This document shows positions 42,169 to 49,997 of a stretch of DNA of 64,000 bases, one piece after another. The stretch is from Streptomyces virginiae (GTDB lineage Bacteria; Actinomycetota; Actinomycetes; Streptomycetales; Streptomycetaceae), in assembly GCF_000720455.1 (NCBI RefSeq), contig NZ_JOAK01000001.1:248001-312000 (forward strand). Direction: 5' to 3'. Both the position numbers and the translations under genes were made by a program. Under the pieces are notes generated by a model. The model did not search any database. It worked only from the letters and a program-made list of their open reading frames with translations, and was not told the origin of the DNA. How positions within the stretch are numbered: position 1 is the first letter of the stretch; each line of letters begins with the position of its first letter.

Positions 42169-43377
42169 GTGACCGTGGAGAGCACTGCCGCGCGCAAGCC
42201 GCGACGCAGCAGCGGCACCAAGCGGGCGGCAGGTGCGGCGAGCGCCGCCAAGCCCGCCGCTGCCACCGCGCAGACGCAGGACGCTGAACCTCAGCTCGTA
42301 CAGCTGCTGACGCCCCAAGGGGACCGGGTCGACAACGCGGAAAACGCGGAGTTCGCATCCTTCGTCGCAGACATCACCACCGAGGACCTGCGCGGCCTGT
42401 ACCGCGACATGGTCATGACCCGCCGCTTCGACGGTGAGGCGACCGCCCTGCAGCGTCAGGGCGAGCTGGGCCTGTGGGCCTCGCTCCTCGGCCAGGAGGC
42501 CGCGCAGATCGGCTCCGGCCGGGCGCTGAACGACGAGGACTACGTCTTCCCGACCTACCGCGAGCACGGCGTGGCCTGGTGCCGCGGGGTCGACCCGACC
42601 AACCTGCTCGGGATGTTCCGCGGCGTGAACCACGGCGGCTGGGACCCGAACCTCAACAACTTCCACCTCTACACGATCGTCATCGGCTCGCAGACGCTCC
42701 ACGCGACCGGTTATGCGATGGGCGTGGCCAAGGACGGCGCGGACGCGGCCGTGATCGCCTACTTCGGCGACGGCGCGTCCAGCCAGGGCGACGTGATGGA
42801 AGCCTTCAACTTCTCCGCGGTCTACAACTCCCCCGTGGTGTTCTTCTGCCAGAACAACCAGTGGGCGATCTCCGAGCCGACCGAGCGCCAGATGCGCGTG
42901 CCGCTCTACCAGCGCGCGCAGGGCTTCGGCTTCCCGGGCGTCCGCGTCGACGGCAACGATGTCCTGGCCTGCCTGGCCGTGACCCGCTGGGCCCTGGACC
43001 GGGCACGCCGCGGCGAGGGCCCGACCCTGGTCGAGGCGTTCACGTACCGCATGGGCGCGCACACCACCTCCGACGACCCGACGAAGTACCGGCGGGACGA
43101 GGAGACGGCGGCCTGGGAGTCCAAGGACCCCATCCAGCGCCTGAAGGCCCACCTGCTGGCCAGCGGCGGCGCCGACGAGGCGTTCTTCACCGAGCTGGAG
43201 GCCGAGAGCGAGGCCATGGGCAAGCGCGTGCGCGAGGCCGTGCGCGCCATGCCCGACCCGGACACCATGGCGATCTTCGAGAACGTCTACGCGGACGGGC
43301 ACGCGCTCGTCGACGAGGAGCGCGCACAGTTCGCCGCCTACCTCGCGTCCTTCGAGTCGGCCGAGGAGGGTCACTGA
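42169..43377 (+). CDS. bkdA2: Branched-chain 2-oxoacid dehydrogenase E1 alpha subunit (operon 2)
   Basis: E1 alpha subunit of 402 aa. A ~45-residue Ala/Lys/Arg/Thr-rich N-terminal extension precedes the catalytic part, which begins near L-L-T-P-Q-G-D-R-V. The ThDP motif is G-D-G-A-S-S-Q-G-D-V ... C-Q-N-N, with Y-R-M-G-A-H-T-T-S-D-D later. It starts with GTG behind ACGGAGGAG. The stop shares one base with the next ATG. This is a paralogue of the gene at 23326, from the same function class but clearly diverged. Confidence 0.9.
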   Translation: MTVESTAARKPRRSSGTKRAAGAASAAKPAAATAQTQDAEPQLVQLLTPQGDRVDNAENAEFASFVADITTEDLRGLYRDMVMTRRFDGEATALQRQGELGLWASLLGQEAAQIGSGRALNDEDYVFPTYREHGVAWCRGVDPTNLLGMFRGVNHGGWDPNLNNFHLYTIVIGSQTLHATGYAMGVAKDGADAAVIAYFGDGASSQGDVMEAFNFSAVYNSPVVFFCQNNQWAISEPTERQMRVPLYQRAQGFGFPGVRVDGNDVLACLAVTRWALDRARRGEGPTLVEAFTYRMGAHTTSDDPTKYRRDEETAAWESKDPIQRLKAHLLASGGADEAFFTELEAESEAMGKRVREAVRAMPDPDTMAIFENVYADGHALVDEERAQFAAYLASFESAEEGH

Positions 43378-44357
43378 TGGCTGTCGAGAAGATGTCGATC
43401 GCGAAGGCGCTCAACGAGTCGCTGCGCAAGGCCCTGGAGCAGGACCCGAAGGTCCTGATCATGGGCGAGGACGTCGGCAAGCTGGGCGGTGTCTTCCGGA
43501 TCACCGACGGCCTGCAGAAGGACTTCGGCGAGGAGCGGGTCATCGACACCCCGCTCGCCGAGTCGGGCATCGTCGGCACCGCCATCGGCCTGGCCCTGCG
43601 CGGCTACCGGCCGGTCGTGGAGATCCAGTTCGACGGTTTCGTCTTCCCCGCGTACGACCAGATCGTCACGCAGCTCGCGAAGATGCACGCGCGCGCCCTG
43701 GGCAAGATCAAGCTGCCGGTCGTCGTGCGCATCCCGTACGGCGGCGCCATCGGCGCGGTCGAGCACCACTCCGAGTCCCCGGAGGCGCTGTTCGCGCACG
43801 TCGCGGGCCTGAAGGTGGTCTCCCCGTCGAACGCGAGCGACGCCTACTGGATGCTCCAGCAGGCGATCCTCAGCGACGACCCGGTGATCTTCTTCGAGCC
43901 GAAGCGCCGCTACTGGGACAAGGGCGAGGTCGACACCGAGGCCATCCCGGGCGAGCTGCACAAGTCGCGCGTGGTGCGCGAGGGCTCCGACCTCACCCTG
44001 GCCGCCTACGGTCCGATGGTGAAGGTCTGCCTGGAGGCGGCGGCCGCGGCCGCCGAGGAGGGCAAGTCGGTGGAGGTCCTGGACCTGCGCTCGATGTCCC
44101 CGGTCGACTTCGACGGGATCCAGGCGTCGGTGGAGCGGACCCGCCGGCTCGTGGTCGTCCACGAGGCGCCGGTCTTCCTCGGCGTGGGCTCGGAGATCGC
44201 CGCCCGCATCACGGAGCGGTGCTTCTACCACCTGGAGGCCCCGGTGCTGCGCGTGGGCGGCTTCCACGCCCCGTACCCGCCGGCCCGCCTGGAGGACGAG
44301 TACCTGCCCGGCTTGGACCGGGTGCTCGACGCCGTCGACCGCTCGCTGGCGTACTGA
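43377..44357 (+). CDS. bkdB2: Branched-chain 2-oxoacid dehydrogenase E1 beta subunit (operon 2)
   Basis: E1 beta subunit of 326 aa. G-E-D-V-G-K-L-G-G-V-F-R near 27, D-T-P-L-A-E-S-G-I-V-G near 60, R-I-P-Y-G-G-A-I-G-A-V-E-H-H near 120 and V-V-H-E-A-P near 260 match the family. Very similar along its length to the operon 1 subunit, but lacks that protein's extra N-terminal residues. Confidence 0.93.
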   Translation: MAVEKMSIAKALNESLRKALEQDPKVLIMGEDVGKLGGVFRITDGLQKDFGEERVIDTPLAESGIVGTAIGLALRGYRPVVEIQFDGFVFPAYDQIVTQLAKMHARALGKIKLPVVVRIPYGGAIGAVEHHSESPEALFAHVAGLKVVSPSNASDAYWMLQQAILSDDPVIFFEPKRRYWDKGEVDTEAIPGELHKSRVVREGSDLTLAAYGPMVKVCLEAAAAAAEEGKSVEVLDLRSMSPVDFDGIQASVERTRRLVVVHEAPVFLGVGSEIAARITERCFYHLEAPVLRVGGFHAPYPPARLEDEYLPGLDRVLDAVDRSLAY

Positions 44358-44370
44358 GGAGCCACGTTCC

Positions 44371-45810
44371 ATGACCATCCGCGAATTCAAGATGCCCGAC
44401 GTGGGCGAGGGCCTCACCGAGGCCGAGATCCTCAAGTGGTACGTCCAGCCGGGTGACACCGTCACCGACGGCCAGGTCGTCTGCGAGGTCGAGACGGCCA
44501 AGGCCGCCGTCGAGCTGCCGATCCCGTTCGACGGCGTCGTGCACGCCCTATTCTTCGAGGAGGGCACCACGGTCGACGTCGGCCAGGTGATCATCTCGGT
44601 GCAGACCGGTGACGCCGGCGCCGGGGCCCCGGTCCAGACGGCCGCCGCGCCCGTCGCCGAGGCCGCTGCGGCGGCCGCTCCGGCCGCTCCGGCCGAGGAG
44701 CCCGTCGCCGAGGCCCGCCAGCCCGTCCTGGTCGGCTACGGCGTCTCCACCGCCTCCACCAAGCGCCGCCCGCGCAAGGCCACGGCGGCCACGGCCGCGC
44801 AGAACGGCACGGCCGCCCCGGCCGCGCCCGCCGCCCCGGCCGCGCCGGTGCTCCCCGCGGTCCCGGCGCAGCCCACCGGTGAGCGTCCGCTGGCCAAGCC
44901 GCCGGTGCGCAAGCTCGCCAAGGACCTCGGCATCGACCTGGCCTCGGTGGTACCGACCGGTGACGGCGGTGTCGTGACCCGCGAGGACGTCCACGCGGCG
45001 GCCGCCGCGGCGATCGCCCCGCAGGCCGTGCCCGCCGCCGCGGCGCCCGTCGCCGCGCAGGCGCAGGCCCAGGCCCCGGTGGCCGAGGCCGCTGTGACCG
45101 AGACCTCGGCGCGGGAGACCCGCATCCCGGTCAAGGGCGTCCGCAAGGTCACCGCCCAGGCCATGGTCGGCTCGGCCTTCACCGCGCCGCACGTCACCGA
45201 GTTCATCACCCTCGACGTGACCCGCACGATGAAGCTGGTCCAGGAGCTCAAGGACGACCCGGACCTCGCCGGTCTGCGGATCAACCCGCTGCTCCTGATC
45301 GCGAAGGCCGTCCTGGTGGCCATCCGCCGCAACCCGGACGTCAACGCGTCCTGGGACGAGGCGGCCCAGGAGATCGTGCTCAAGCACTACGTCAACCTGG
45401 GCATCGCGGCGGCCACGCCCCGCGGGCTGATCGTCCCGAACATCAAGGACGCCCACGCCAAGACCCTGGGCGAGCTGTCGGAGTCCCTGTCCTCGCTGGT
45501 CGCCACGGCCCGCGACGGCAAGACCTCCCCGGCCGACATGCAGAACGGCACCATCACCATCACCAACGTCGGCGTCTTCGGCGTCGACACCGGTACGCCC
45601 ATCCTGAACCCCGGCGAGTCCGCGATCCTCGCGGTCGGCGCGATCAAGCTCCAGCCGTGGGTCCACAAGGGCAAGGTCAAGCCGCGCCAGGTCACCACCC
45701 TGGCCCTGTCGTTCGACCACCGCCTCATCGACGGCGAGCTCGGCTCCAAGTTCCTCGCCGACATCGCTGCGGTCCTGGAACACCCCCGCCGGCTGATCAC
45801 CTGGTCGTAG
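44371..45810 (+). CDS. bkdC2: 2-oxoacid dehydrogenase E2, dihydrolipoamide acyltransferase (operon 2)
   Basis: E2 subunit of 479 aa. One lipoyl domain (1-80) with lysine in E-T-A-K-A-A-V-E; Ala/Pro linkers; peripheral-subunit-binding domain at about 172-208 (P-V-R-K-L-A-K-D-L-G-I-D-L). The catalytic domain has the active-site D-H-R-L-I-D-G. A 13-bp gap follows E1 beta. No E3 gene follows here either. Confidence 0.94.
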   Translation: MTIREFKMPDVGEGLTEAEILKWYVQPGDTVTDGQVVCEVETAKAAVELPIPFDGVVHALFFEEGTTVDVGQVIISVQTGDAGAGAPVQTAAAPVAEAAAAAAPAAPAEEPVAEARQPVLVGYGVSTASTKRRPRKATAATAAQNGTAAPAAPAAPAAPVLPAVPAQPTGERPLAKPPVRKLAKDLGIDLASVVPTGDGGVVTREDVHAAAAAAIAPQAVPAAAAPVAAQAQAQAPVAEAAVTETSARETRIPVKGVRKVTAQAMVGSAFTAPHVTEFITLDVTRTMKLVQELKDDPDLAGLRINPLLLIAKAVLVAIRRNPDVNASWDEAAQEIVLKHYVNLGIAAATPRGLIVPNIKDAHAKTLGELSESLSSLVATARDGKTSPADMQNGTITITNVGVFGVDTGTPILNPGESAILAVGAIKLQPWVHKGKVKPRQVTTLALSFDHRLIDGELGSKFLADIAAVLEHPRRLITWS

Positions 45811-45826
45811 CGGACCCCTGCACGAA

Positions 45827-45865
45827 GCCGACGGCCGGTCTCCCCCGAGGAGGCCGGCCGTCGGC
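45827..45865. terminator. Hairpin terminator after bkd operon 2
   Basis: Arms GCCGACGGCCGG (45827-45838) and CCGGCCGTCGGC (45854-45865) form a perfect 12-bp stem 16 bp after the E2 stop. Confidence 0.75.
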
Positions 45866-45920
45866 CGCTGCGCGCCCGAATTCCCTGGTCGGCCGCCCGA
45901 CTGCGTGTGATCATCACCGG

Positions 45921-46856
45921 ATGCTCTTCCGCGCCGCCACCGCAGACCCCGCAGACCTGGACCGCGCCGTCGCCCACCCCGCCGACGGCCCCGTCCCCGC
46001 CCTGACCACCGAGAAGATCCGCGAGGAACTCGCCGGGAACCGGATCCGACCCGAGTGGGTCTGGACCGCCGAGGACGAGGACGGGGAGATCCTGGCCCGC
46101 GCCCTGTGGTGGGGCCGGGCCGACAGCGAGCGGCCGATCGCGCTCGACTGCCTCCAGGTGGGCGCCGGGGTGGCCGACCCGGCCGCGGTCGCCGCCGGGC
46201 TGCTCGACGCCGGGCACGCCGCCTTCGGCAGGCGGCCCGGCTACAACATCTCCCTGCCCCGTGGCTGGCGCGCCGACCCGGAGCTGGCCGCGGCGGTCGC
46301 CTGGCGCCGGGAGGCCGCGAACCGGACCGGCCTGACCCGCGAGATCGAGCGCCTGCGCTACGAGTGGACCCCGGCGGCCGGGACGGCTGAGCCCACCGGA
46401 CGGCTCGTCTTCCGCGAGGGCACCGACGAGGAGGTGCTCGACGCCTTCGTCCGGCTCTCCCGGGACAGCCTCGACCTGGCCACGCAGCACGAACTGGAGC
46501 TGATGGACGCCGAGCAGCTGGCCCGCGAGGACTTCGAGTTCTACCGCGACTGCCCCGGCGAGCGCTCCTGGTGGCGCCTGGCCCACCTGCCCGACGGCCG
46601 CCTCGCGGGTCTGGCCGTGCCCTCGGCGACCCCGTACCACCGCAACGTCGGCTACCTGGGCGTCGTACCCGAGCAGCGCGGTCAGGGCCTGATCGACGAG
46701 ATCCTCGCCGAGATCACCCGCTTCCACGCGGCCGCGGGCGCCGAGCGCATCACCGCGACCACGGACACCGTGAACCTGCCGATGGCCGCCGCCTTCGACC
46801 GCGCCGGCTACGAGGTCACCGAGATCCGCCTCGTCCTGGAGGACCCGGCCCGGTGA
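45921..46856 (+). CDS. GNAT-family N-acetyltransferase
   Basis: Protein of 311 aa, about twice a single GNAT domain. The C-terminal half (about 165-311) is a clear GNAT with acetyl-CoA motif G-V-V-P-E-Q-R-G-Q-G-L-I-D-E-I and later N-L-P-M-A-A-A-F-D-R-A-G-Y. The N-terminal half is probably a degenerate second GNAT fold. A GATCAT -10-like sequence lies six bases before the ATG without a Shine-Dalgarno site, so the transcript may be leaderless. Substrate unknown. Confidence 0.85.
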   Translation: MLFRAATADPADLDRAVAHPADGPVPALTTEKIREELAGNRIRPEWVWTAEDEDGEILARALWWGRADSERPIALDCLQVGAGVADPAAVAAGLLDAGHAAFGRRPGYNISLPRGWRADPELAAAVAWRREAANRTGLTREIERLRYEWTPAAGTAEPTGRLVFREGTDEEVLDAFVRLSRDSLDLATQHELELMDAEQLAREDFEFYRDCPGERSWWRLAHLPDGRLAGLAVPSATPYHRNVGYLGVVPEQRGQGLIDEILAEITRFHAAAGAERITATTDTVNLPMAAAFDRAGYEVTEIRLVLEDPAR

Positions 46857-46905
46857 ACCGCCCGCCCCCCGGGAGGTAACCTGCCGCCCGGGGAAGGGGG
46901 CCGGG

Positions 46906-47670
46906 GTGTCCATCGCCGAGCTGCAGGTCTACTCCGTCGAGGAGGCCGACGTCACGGGTGGGGTGTGCGTGGTCCGCTGCATCGGCGGGACGGCCCGCGC
47001 CGGGCAGGTATACGCCGCCGGCGAGTCGAGGATGGGCCTGCGCCACATCGAGCGGTACGGGCGGCCCGTCGACTCCTTCGACGCCGGGCACTGCGCGAAG
47101 GCCCACTTCACCGGCGCCATGGTCGCGTTGCTCTCCCGCGGGCAGGTGCTGACCTCGGTGCCGCCCGGCGGGCACGCGCTGGAGGACCTGGAGGCCTGGC
47201 TTGCCACCGGCCCCCCGCTGCGGGACGAACCGCATCCGCGGACCCTGCGCGTCCTGGCCGGCGTACGGATGCGCGACGAGCGGCTGCCGGACGAGGTCCG
47301 GCTGCGCTGGGGCCGGGTGGCACTGGCCGCCACCCACCGCTGCGCGGCGGCCGAGGCCACGCCCGAACTGGCCGGCGCGCCCGAACTGGCCTGCGTACGG
47401 GCCTACTTGATCGAGCAGTTCGGCCCGGACCGCGGCGGTGACCCGGCGGCCCTGTGCCGGGAGCTGCTCGCGCTGATCGACCTGGCCCCGGACCAGGCGG
47501 CGGCCCAGGGCCGCGTCTGGCGCGACCTGCCCCACCACCGCATCCGCCACCTGCGCCGCATCAAGGCTCTGATCCCCTGGCTGGCGGCGCTGCGACCCCA
47601 CCTGGCGGACGACGGTCCGCCGGCGACGGCGGTCGACGCGTGGGTGCAGGTCAGAGCCCTGCTGCCGTGA
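46906..47670 (+). CDS. Protein of unknown function
   Basis: Soluble protein of 254 aa that I do not recognise. It begins M-S-I-A-E-L-Q-V-Y-S-V-E-E-A-D with a beta-rich first ~60 residues (G-V-C-V-V-R-C-I-G-G-T-A-R-A-G-Q-V-Y) and then a helical Leu/Arg/Ala-rich remainder. No signal peptide or membrane segment is visible. A GAAGGGGG ribosome-binding site precedes the GTG. The first 60 residues could be an OB- or barrel-like domain, but this is a guess. Confidence 0.7.
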   Translation: MSIAELQVYSVEEADVTGGVCVVRCIGGTARAGQVYAAGESRMGLRHIERYGRPVDSFDAGHCAKAHFTGAMVALLSRGQVLTSVPPGGHALEDLEAWLATGPPLRDEPHPRTLRVLAGVRMRDERLPDEVRLRWGRVALAATHRCAAAEATPELAGAPELACVRAYLIEQFGPDRGGDPAALCRELLALIDLAPDQAAAQGRVWRDLPHHRIRHLRRIKALIPWLAALRPHLADDGPPATAVDAWVQVRALLP

Positions 47671-47673
47671 GCG

Positions 47674-47703
47674 CACCGGCCGGTGGTGACGCACCGGCCG
47701 GTG
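47674..47703. terminator. Possible bidirectional terminator
   Basis: The self-complementary 12-mer CACCGGCCGGTG occurs twice (47674 and 47692) between two converging genes. The copies can pair with each other as a 12-bp stem. Confidence 0.6.
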
Positions 47704-47714
47704 GCGCGGCCGGG

Positions 47715-48131
47715 TCAGCCCTGGCGGGCGGCGTTGCCGAGGACCTTGGTCGGGGTGATGCGGACGATCACGCGGACGTCCTCCGGCGGGGCGTCCTGGT
47801 ACTCCTTGCCGGCGCCCGGGCCCATGTACTCCTCGGCGATGCGGACGGCCACCGCCCGGCCGACGTCCTCGGTGACGGTGGCGGTGCCGCGGATCTCGGC
47901 GTAGAGGAAGGGGTTGGCCAGGTCGAAGACGGTCAGGCCGACCCGGCCGTCGCGGACGATGTTGCGCTCCTTGCGGCGGCCCTGCTCGGTGGAGATCAGC
48001 AGATCGCCCCCGTCACGGGTCACCCAGATCACGGAACTCTGCGGGCTCCCGTCGGGGTTGATGGTCGACAGGACGGCGGGGTGCGGCGCGTCGAGCAGGC
48101 CCCGTACGGTTTCGTTCAGCTCAACAGTCAT
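47715..48131 (-). CDS. PPOX-class (probably F420-dependent) oxidoreductase
   Basis: Split-barrel flavin/deazaflavin protein of 138 aa. Typical opening L-D-A-P-H-P-A-V-L-S-T-I-N-P-D-G-S-P-Q-S and T-E-Q-G-R-R-K-E-R-N-I-V-R-D-G-R-V. These match the F420H2-dependent FDOR-B subgroup more than FMN enzymes. Substrate unknown. It converges with the unknown gene at 46906. Confidence 0.85.
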   Translation of the reverse strand: MTVELNETVRGLLDAPHPAVLSTINPDGSPQSSVIWVTRDGGDLLISTEQGRRKERNIVRDGRVGLTVFDLANPFLYAEIRGTATVTEDVGRAVAVRIAEEYMGPGAGKEYQDAPPEDVRVIVRITPTKVLGNAARQG

Positions 48132-48205
48132 GCGCCCGAGGCTAGTTGCCTTCCGTGGCGCGCCGCGGGCGGATTTCGGCCGGGACGGCGACTACCCGAG
48201 GTCCG

Positions 48206-49411
48206 TCACTTCCAGGGGATGTTGCGCCAGGGGCTGGCGGGGTCGGTGGTCAGCGTGACGTGGGCGGCGAGGGCGCCCGTGTACCAGGTGCCGAACTCCT
48301 CCTCGTCGAAGTGCAGGCACCGGCCGAGGACGTATCCGGCGGAGAACTCCTCCCACGAGCGGTACGTCTGGCGGGCCGACTCCCCGGCGCGCAGTACGGC
48401 CTTCTCCGCCTCGTGCAGGGTGCCATAGCGGCAGCCGATGCCCCAGCGGGCCATCTGGGAGGCGCGTCCGAGGTCCCAGGCCTCGACGGAGCGGACCCAG
48501 CCGTCCTCGGGGAGCAGTCCGTCGGCCCGGAAGCGCTGTTCGTAGCGGGCTATCCGGCCTATGAGGCGCTTGACGCCGGCTATCTCCCCCTCGACCTCGG
48601 CGGGCGGACGCGGCCGGGCGACGGTGACCCCGTCGGGGGTGAGCTGCGGTTCGGCGGCCCGTTCGGCGTTGCGGCGCATGCTCGCCTCGGCGGCGTGCCG
48701 CCAGTGCTCCACGTCCACGGCCCCCGCGAAGTCGGAGGCCAGGACGCGGCGGACGCGCAGCGCGAACTCCCACACGGGGCTGACCACCGAGGTGTTCAGG
48801 AGCTCTTCGAGGGTGGCGAGCCAGTCGGCCCGGTCGGTGATGCCCCAGCTCTTCGCGACGCGGCGGCGCTCGTGCCGGTAGCCGCTGCCGTGGTATGCGA
48901 GGGCGTTCCAGAACTCGCCGTTCGTGACGGCGAGATGGCCGCCCACGGCGAGGCCGTGCGCGATGTCCCCGTGCAGGGGCCCGCCGGTGAACAGGGCGTG
49001 GACCTTGCCCTCGGGCAGGCCGTAGCGTGGCGCGGCGTCCGCGTGCGCCCGCCAACGGGCCAGGTCGGCGGGGGTGGTGGTGAGGTACGCCTCGGCGGGT
49101 GAGCCCGGGTTCACGGCGAGGAAGGCGGGGTCGTCGGCGGCCCACACCTTGGAGAACCAGCCCAGGCTCCGGGACTCGAAGACCGTCTCGGGGGTGGGCG
49201 CGGGCAGCATGCCGGCGGTGCGGACGACGAGCATGCGGTCCGGGGTGGGGTGGAAGAAGACCGAGTCGGGGTGTGCGTCGGCCTGCACGCGGGGCTGCAC
49301 GAGGAAGAGCTGGGCGCGGGCGAGCACGTCGAAGTACGCCGCCCAGTCTCCCGCCGTCTTGGCCTCGTACAGCTCTCTCTCGATGACGCTCGGCGCGATC
49401 CAGGTGCCCAT
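48206..49411 (-). CDS. DUF1266 domain protein
   Basis: Protein of 401 aa. The last ~180 residues match DUF1266: W-D-L-G-R-A-S-Q-M-A-R-W-G near 315 and S-W-E-E-F-S-A-G-Y-V-L-G-R near 355, ending W-R-N-I-P-W. The N-terminal ~200 residues look like an SseB-type or other alpha/beta domain. No signal peptide. Function unknown; DUF1266 proteins often accompany toxin or secretion loci, but nothing of that kind is adjacent. Confidence 0.78.
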   Translation of the reverse strand: MGTWIAPSVIERELYEAKTAGDWAAYFDVLARAQLFLVQPRVQADAHPDSVFFHPTPDRMLVVRTAGMLPAPTPETVFESRSLGWFSKVWAADDPAFLAVNPGSPAEAYLTTTPADLARWRAHADAAPRYGLPEGKVHALFTGGPLHGDIAHGLAVGGHLAVTNGEFWNALAYHGSGYRHERRRVAKSWGITDRADWLATLEELLNTSVVSPVWEFALRVRRVLASDFAGAVDVEHWRHAAEASMRRNAERAAEPQLTPDGVTVARPRPPAEVEGEIAGVKRLIGRIARYEQRFRADGLLPEDGWVRSVEAWDLGRASQMARWGIGCRYGTLHEAEKAVLRAGESARQTYRSWEEFSAGYVLGRCLHFDEEEFGTWYTGALAAHVTLTTDPASPWRNIPWK

Positions 49412-49515
49412 ACGGGGACCTTATACGGACCCCTCGCGGGCCGGGCCGACCCGTTACGCCTTCCCGCGGGTACTGTCGTCCGGGCAGGTGGGACACGGGC
49501 CAAGGGGGTTGGGGA

Positions 49516-49791
49516 ATGGGGCGGTTCGGTTTCAGGGGGTCCGGCGGCGGTGCGGTGGTCACCCTGTACTGGCGGCCGGGATGCGTCTTCTGCATCAAGC
49601 TGCGCACACAGCTCCGTGCGGCGCGGATCCCCTACCGCAAGGTGAACATCTGGCGGGACCCCGACGCGGCGGCCTTCGTCCGCGGGGTGGCCGACGGCAA
49701 CGAGACCGTCCCCACGGTGGTCGTCCCGGGCCACCCGCCGATGGTGAACCCCTCCCTGGCCCAGGTCGGACGAGCCCTCGCCGCCGGCTGA
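49516..49791 (+). CDS. Glutaredoxin/mycoredoxin-like protein
   Basis: Small thioredoxin-fold protein of 91 aa. The active site is C23-V-F-C26 within R-P-G-C-V-F-C-I-K-L. The cis-proline motif T-V-P-T near 64-67 completes the fold. Such proteins use mycothiol to reduce disulfides. A 206-bp gap separates it from the cysteine peptidase downstream, on the same strand. A role in keeping that peptidase's active-site thiol reduced is possible but not shown. Confidence 0.87.
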   Translation: MGRFGFRGSGGGAVVTLYWRPGCVFCIKLRTQLRAARIPYRKVNIWRDPDAAAFVRGVADGNETVPTVVVPGHPPMVNPSLAQVGRALAAG

Positions 49792-49997
49792 CCGACCCCT
49801 CACGCCCGGTACGCCCTTGACGGCCCGTCGGCGGTGGCGGTGGCGGTGGCGGCTGCGACTGAGGCGGGGTCGGCCAGGTACGTCGGCACGCCCCCCGCGT
49901 GCCACCGCGCGACCGTGCGGACCCCCTTGACGGTCCCCGGCGGGGGAGGGACGCTCCCCGGATCTCGGATCCGAACGGTTGCAGCTGGGGGGCCGCC

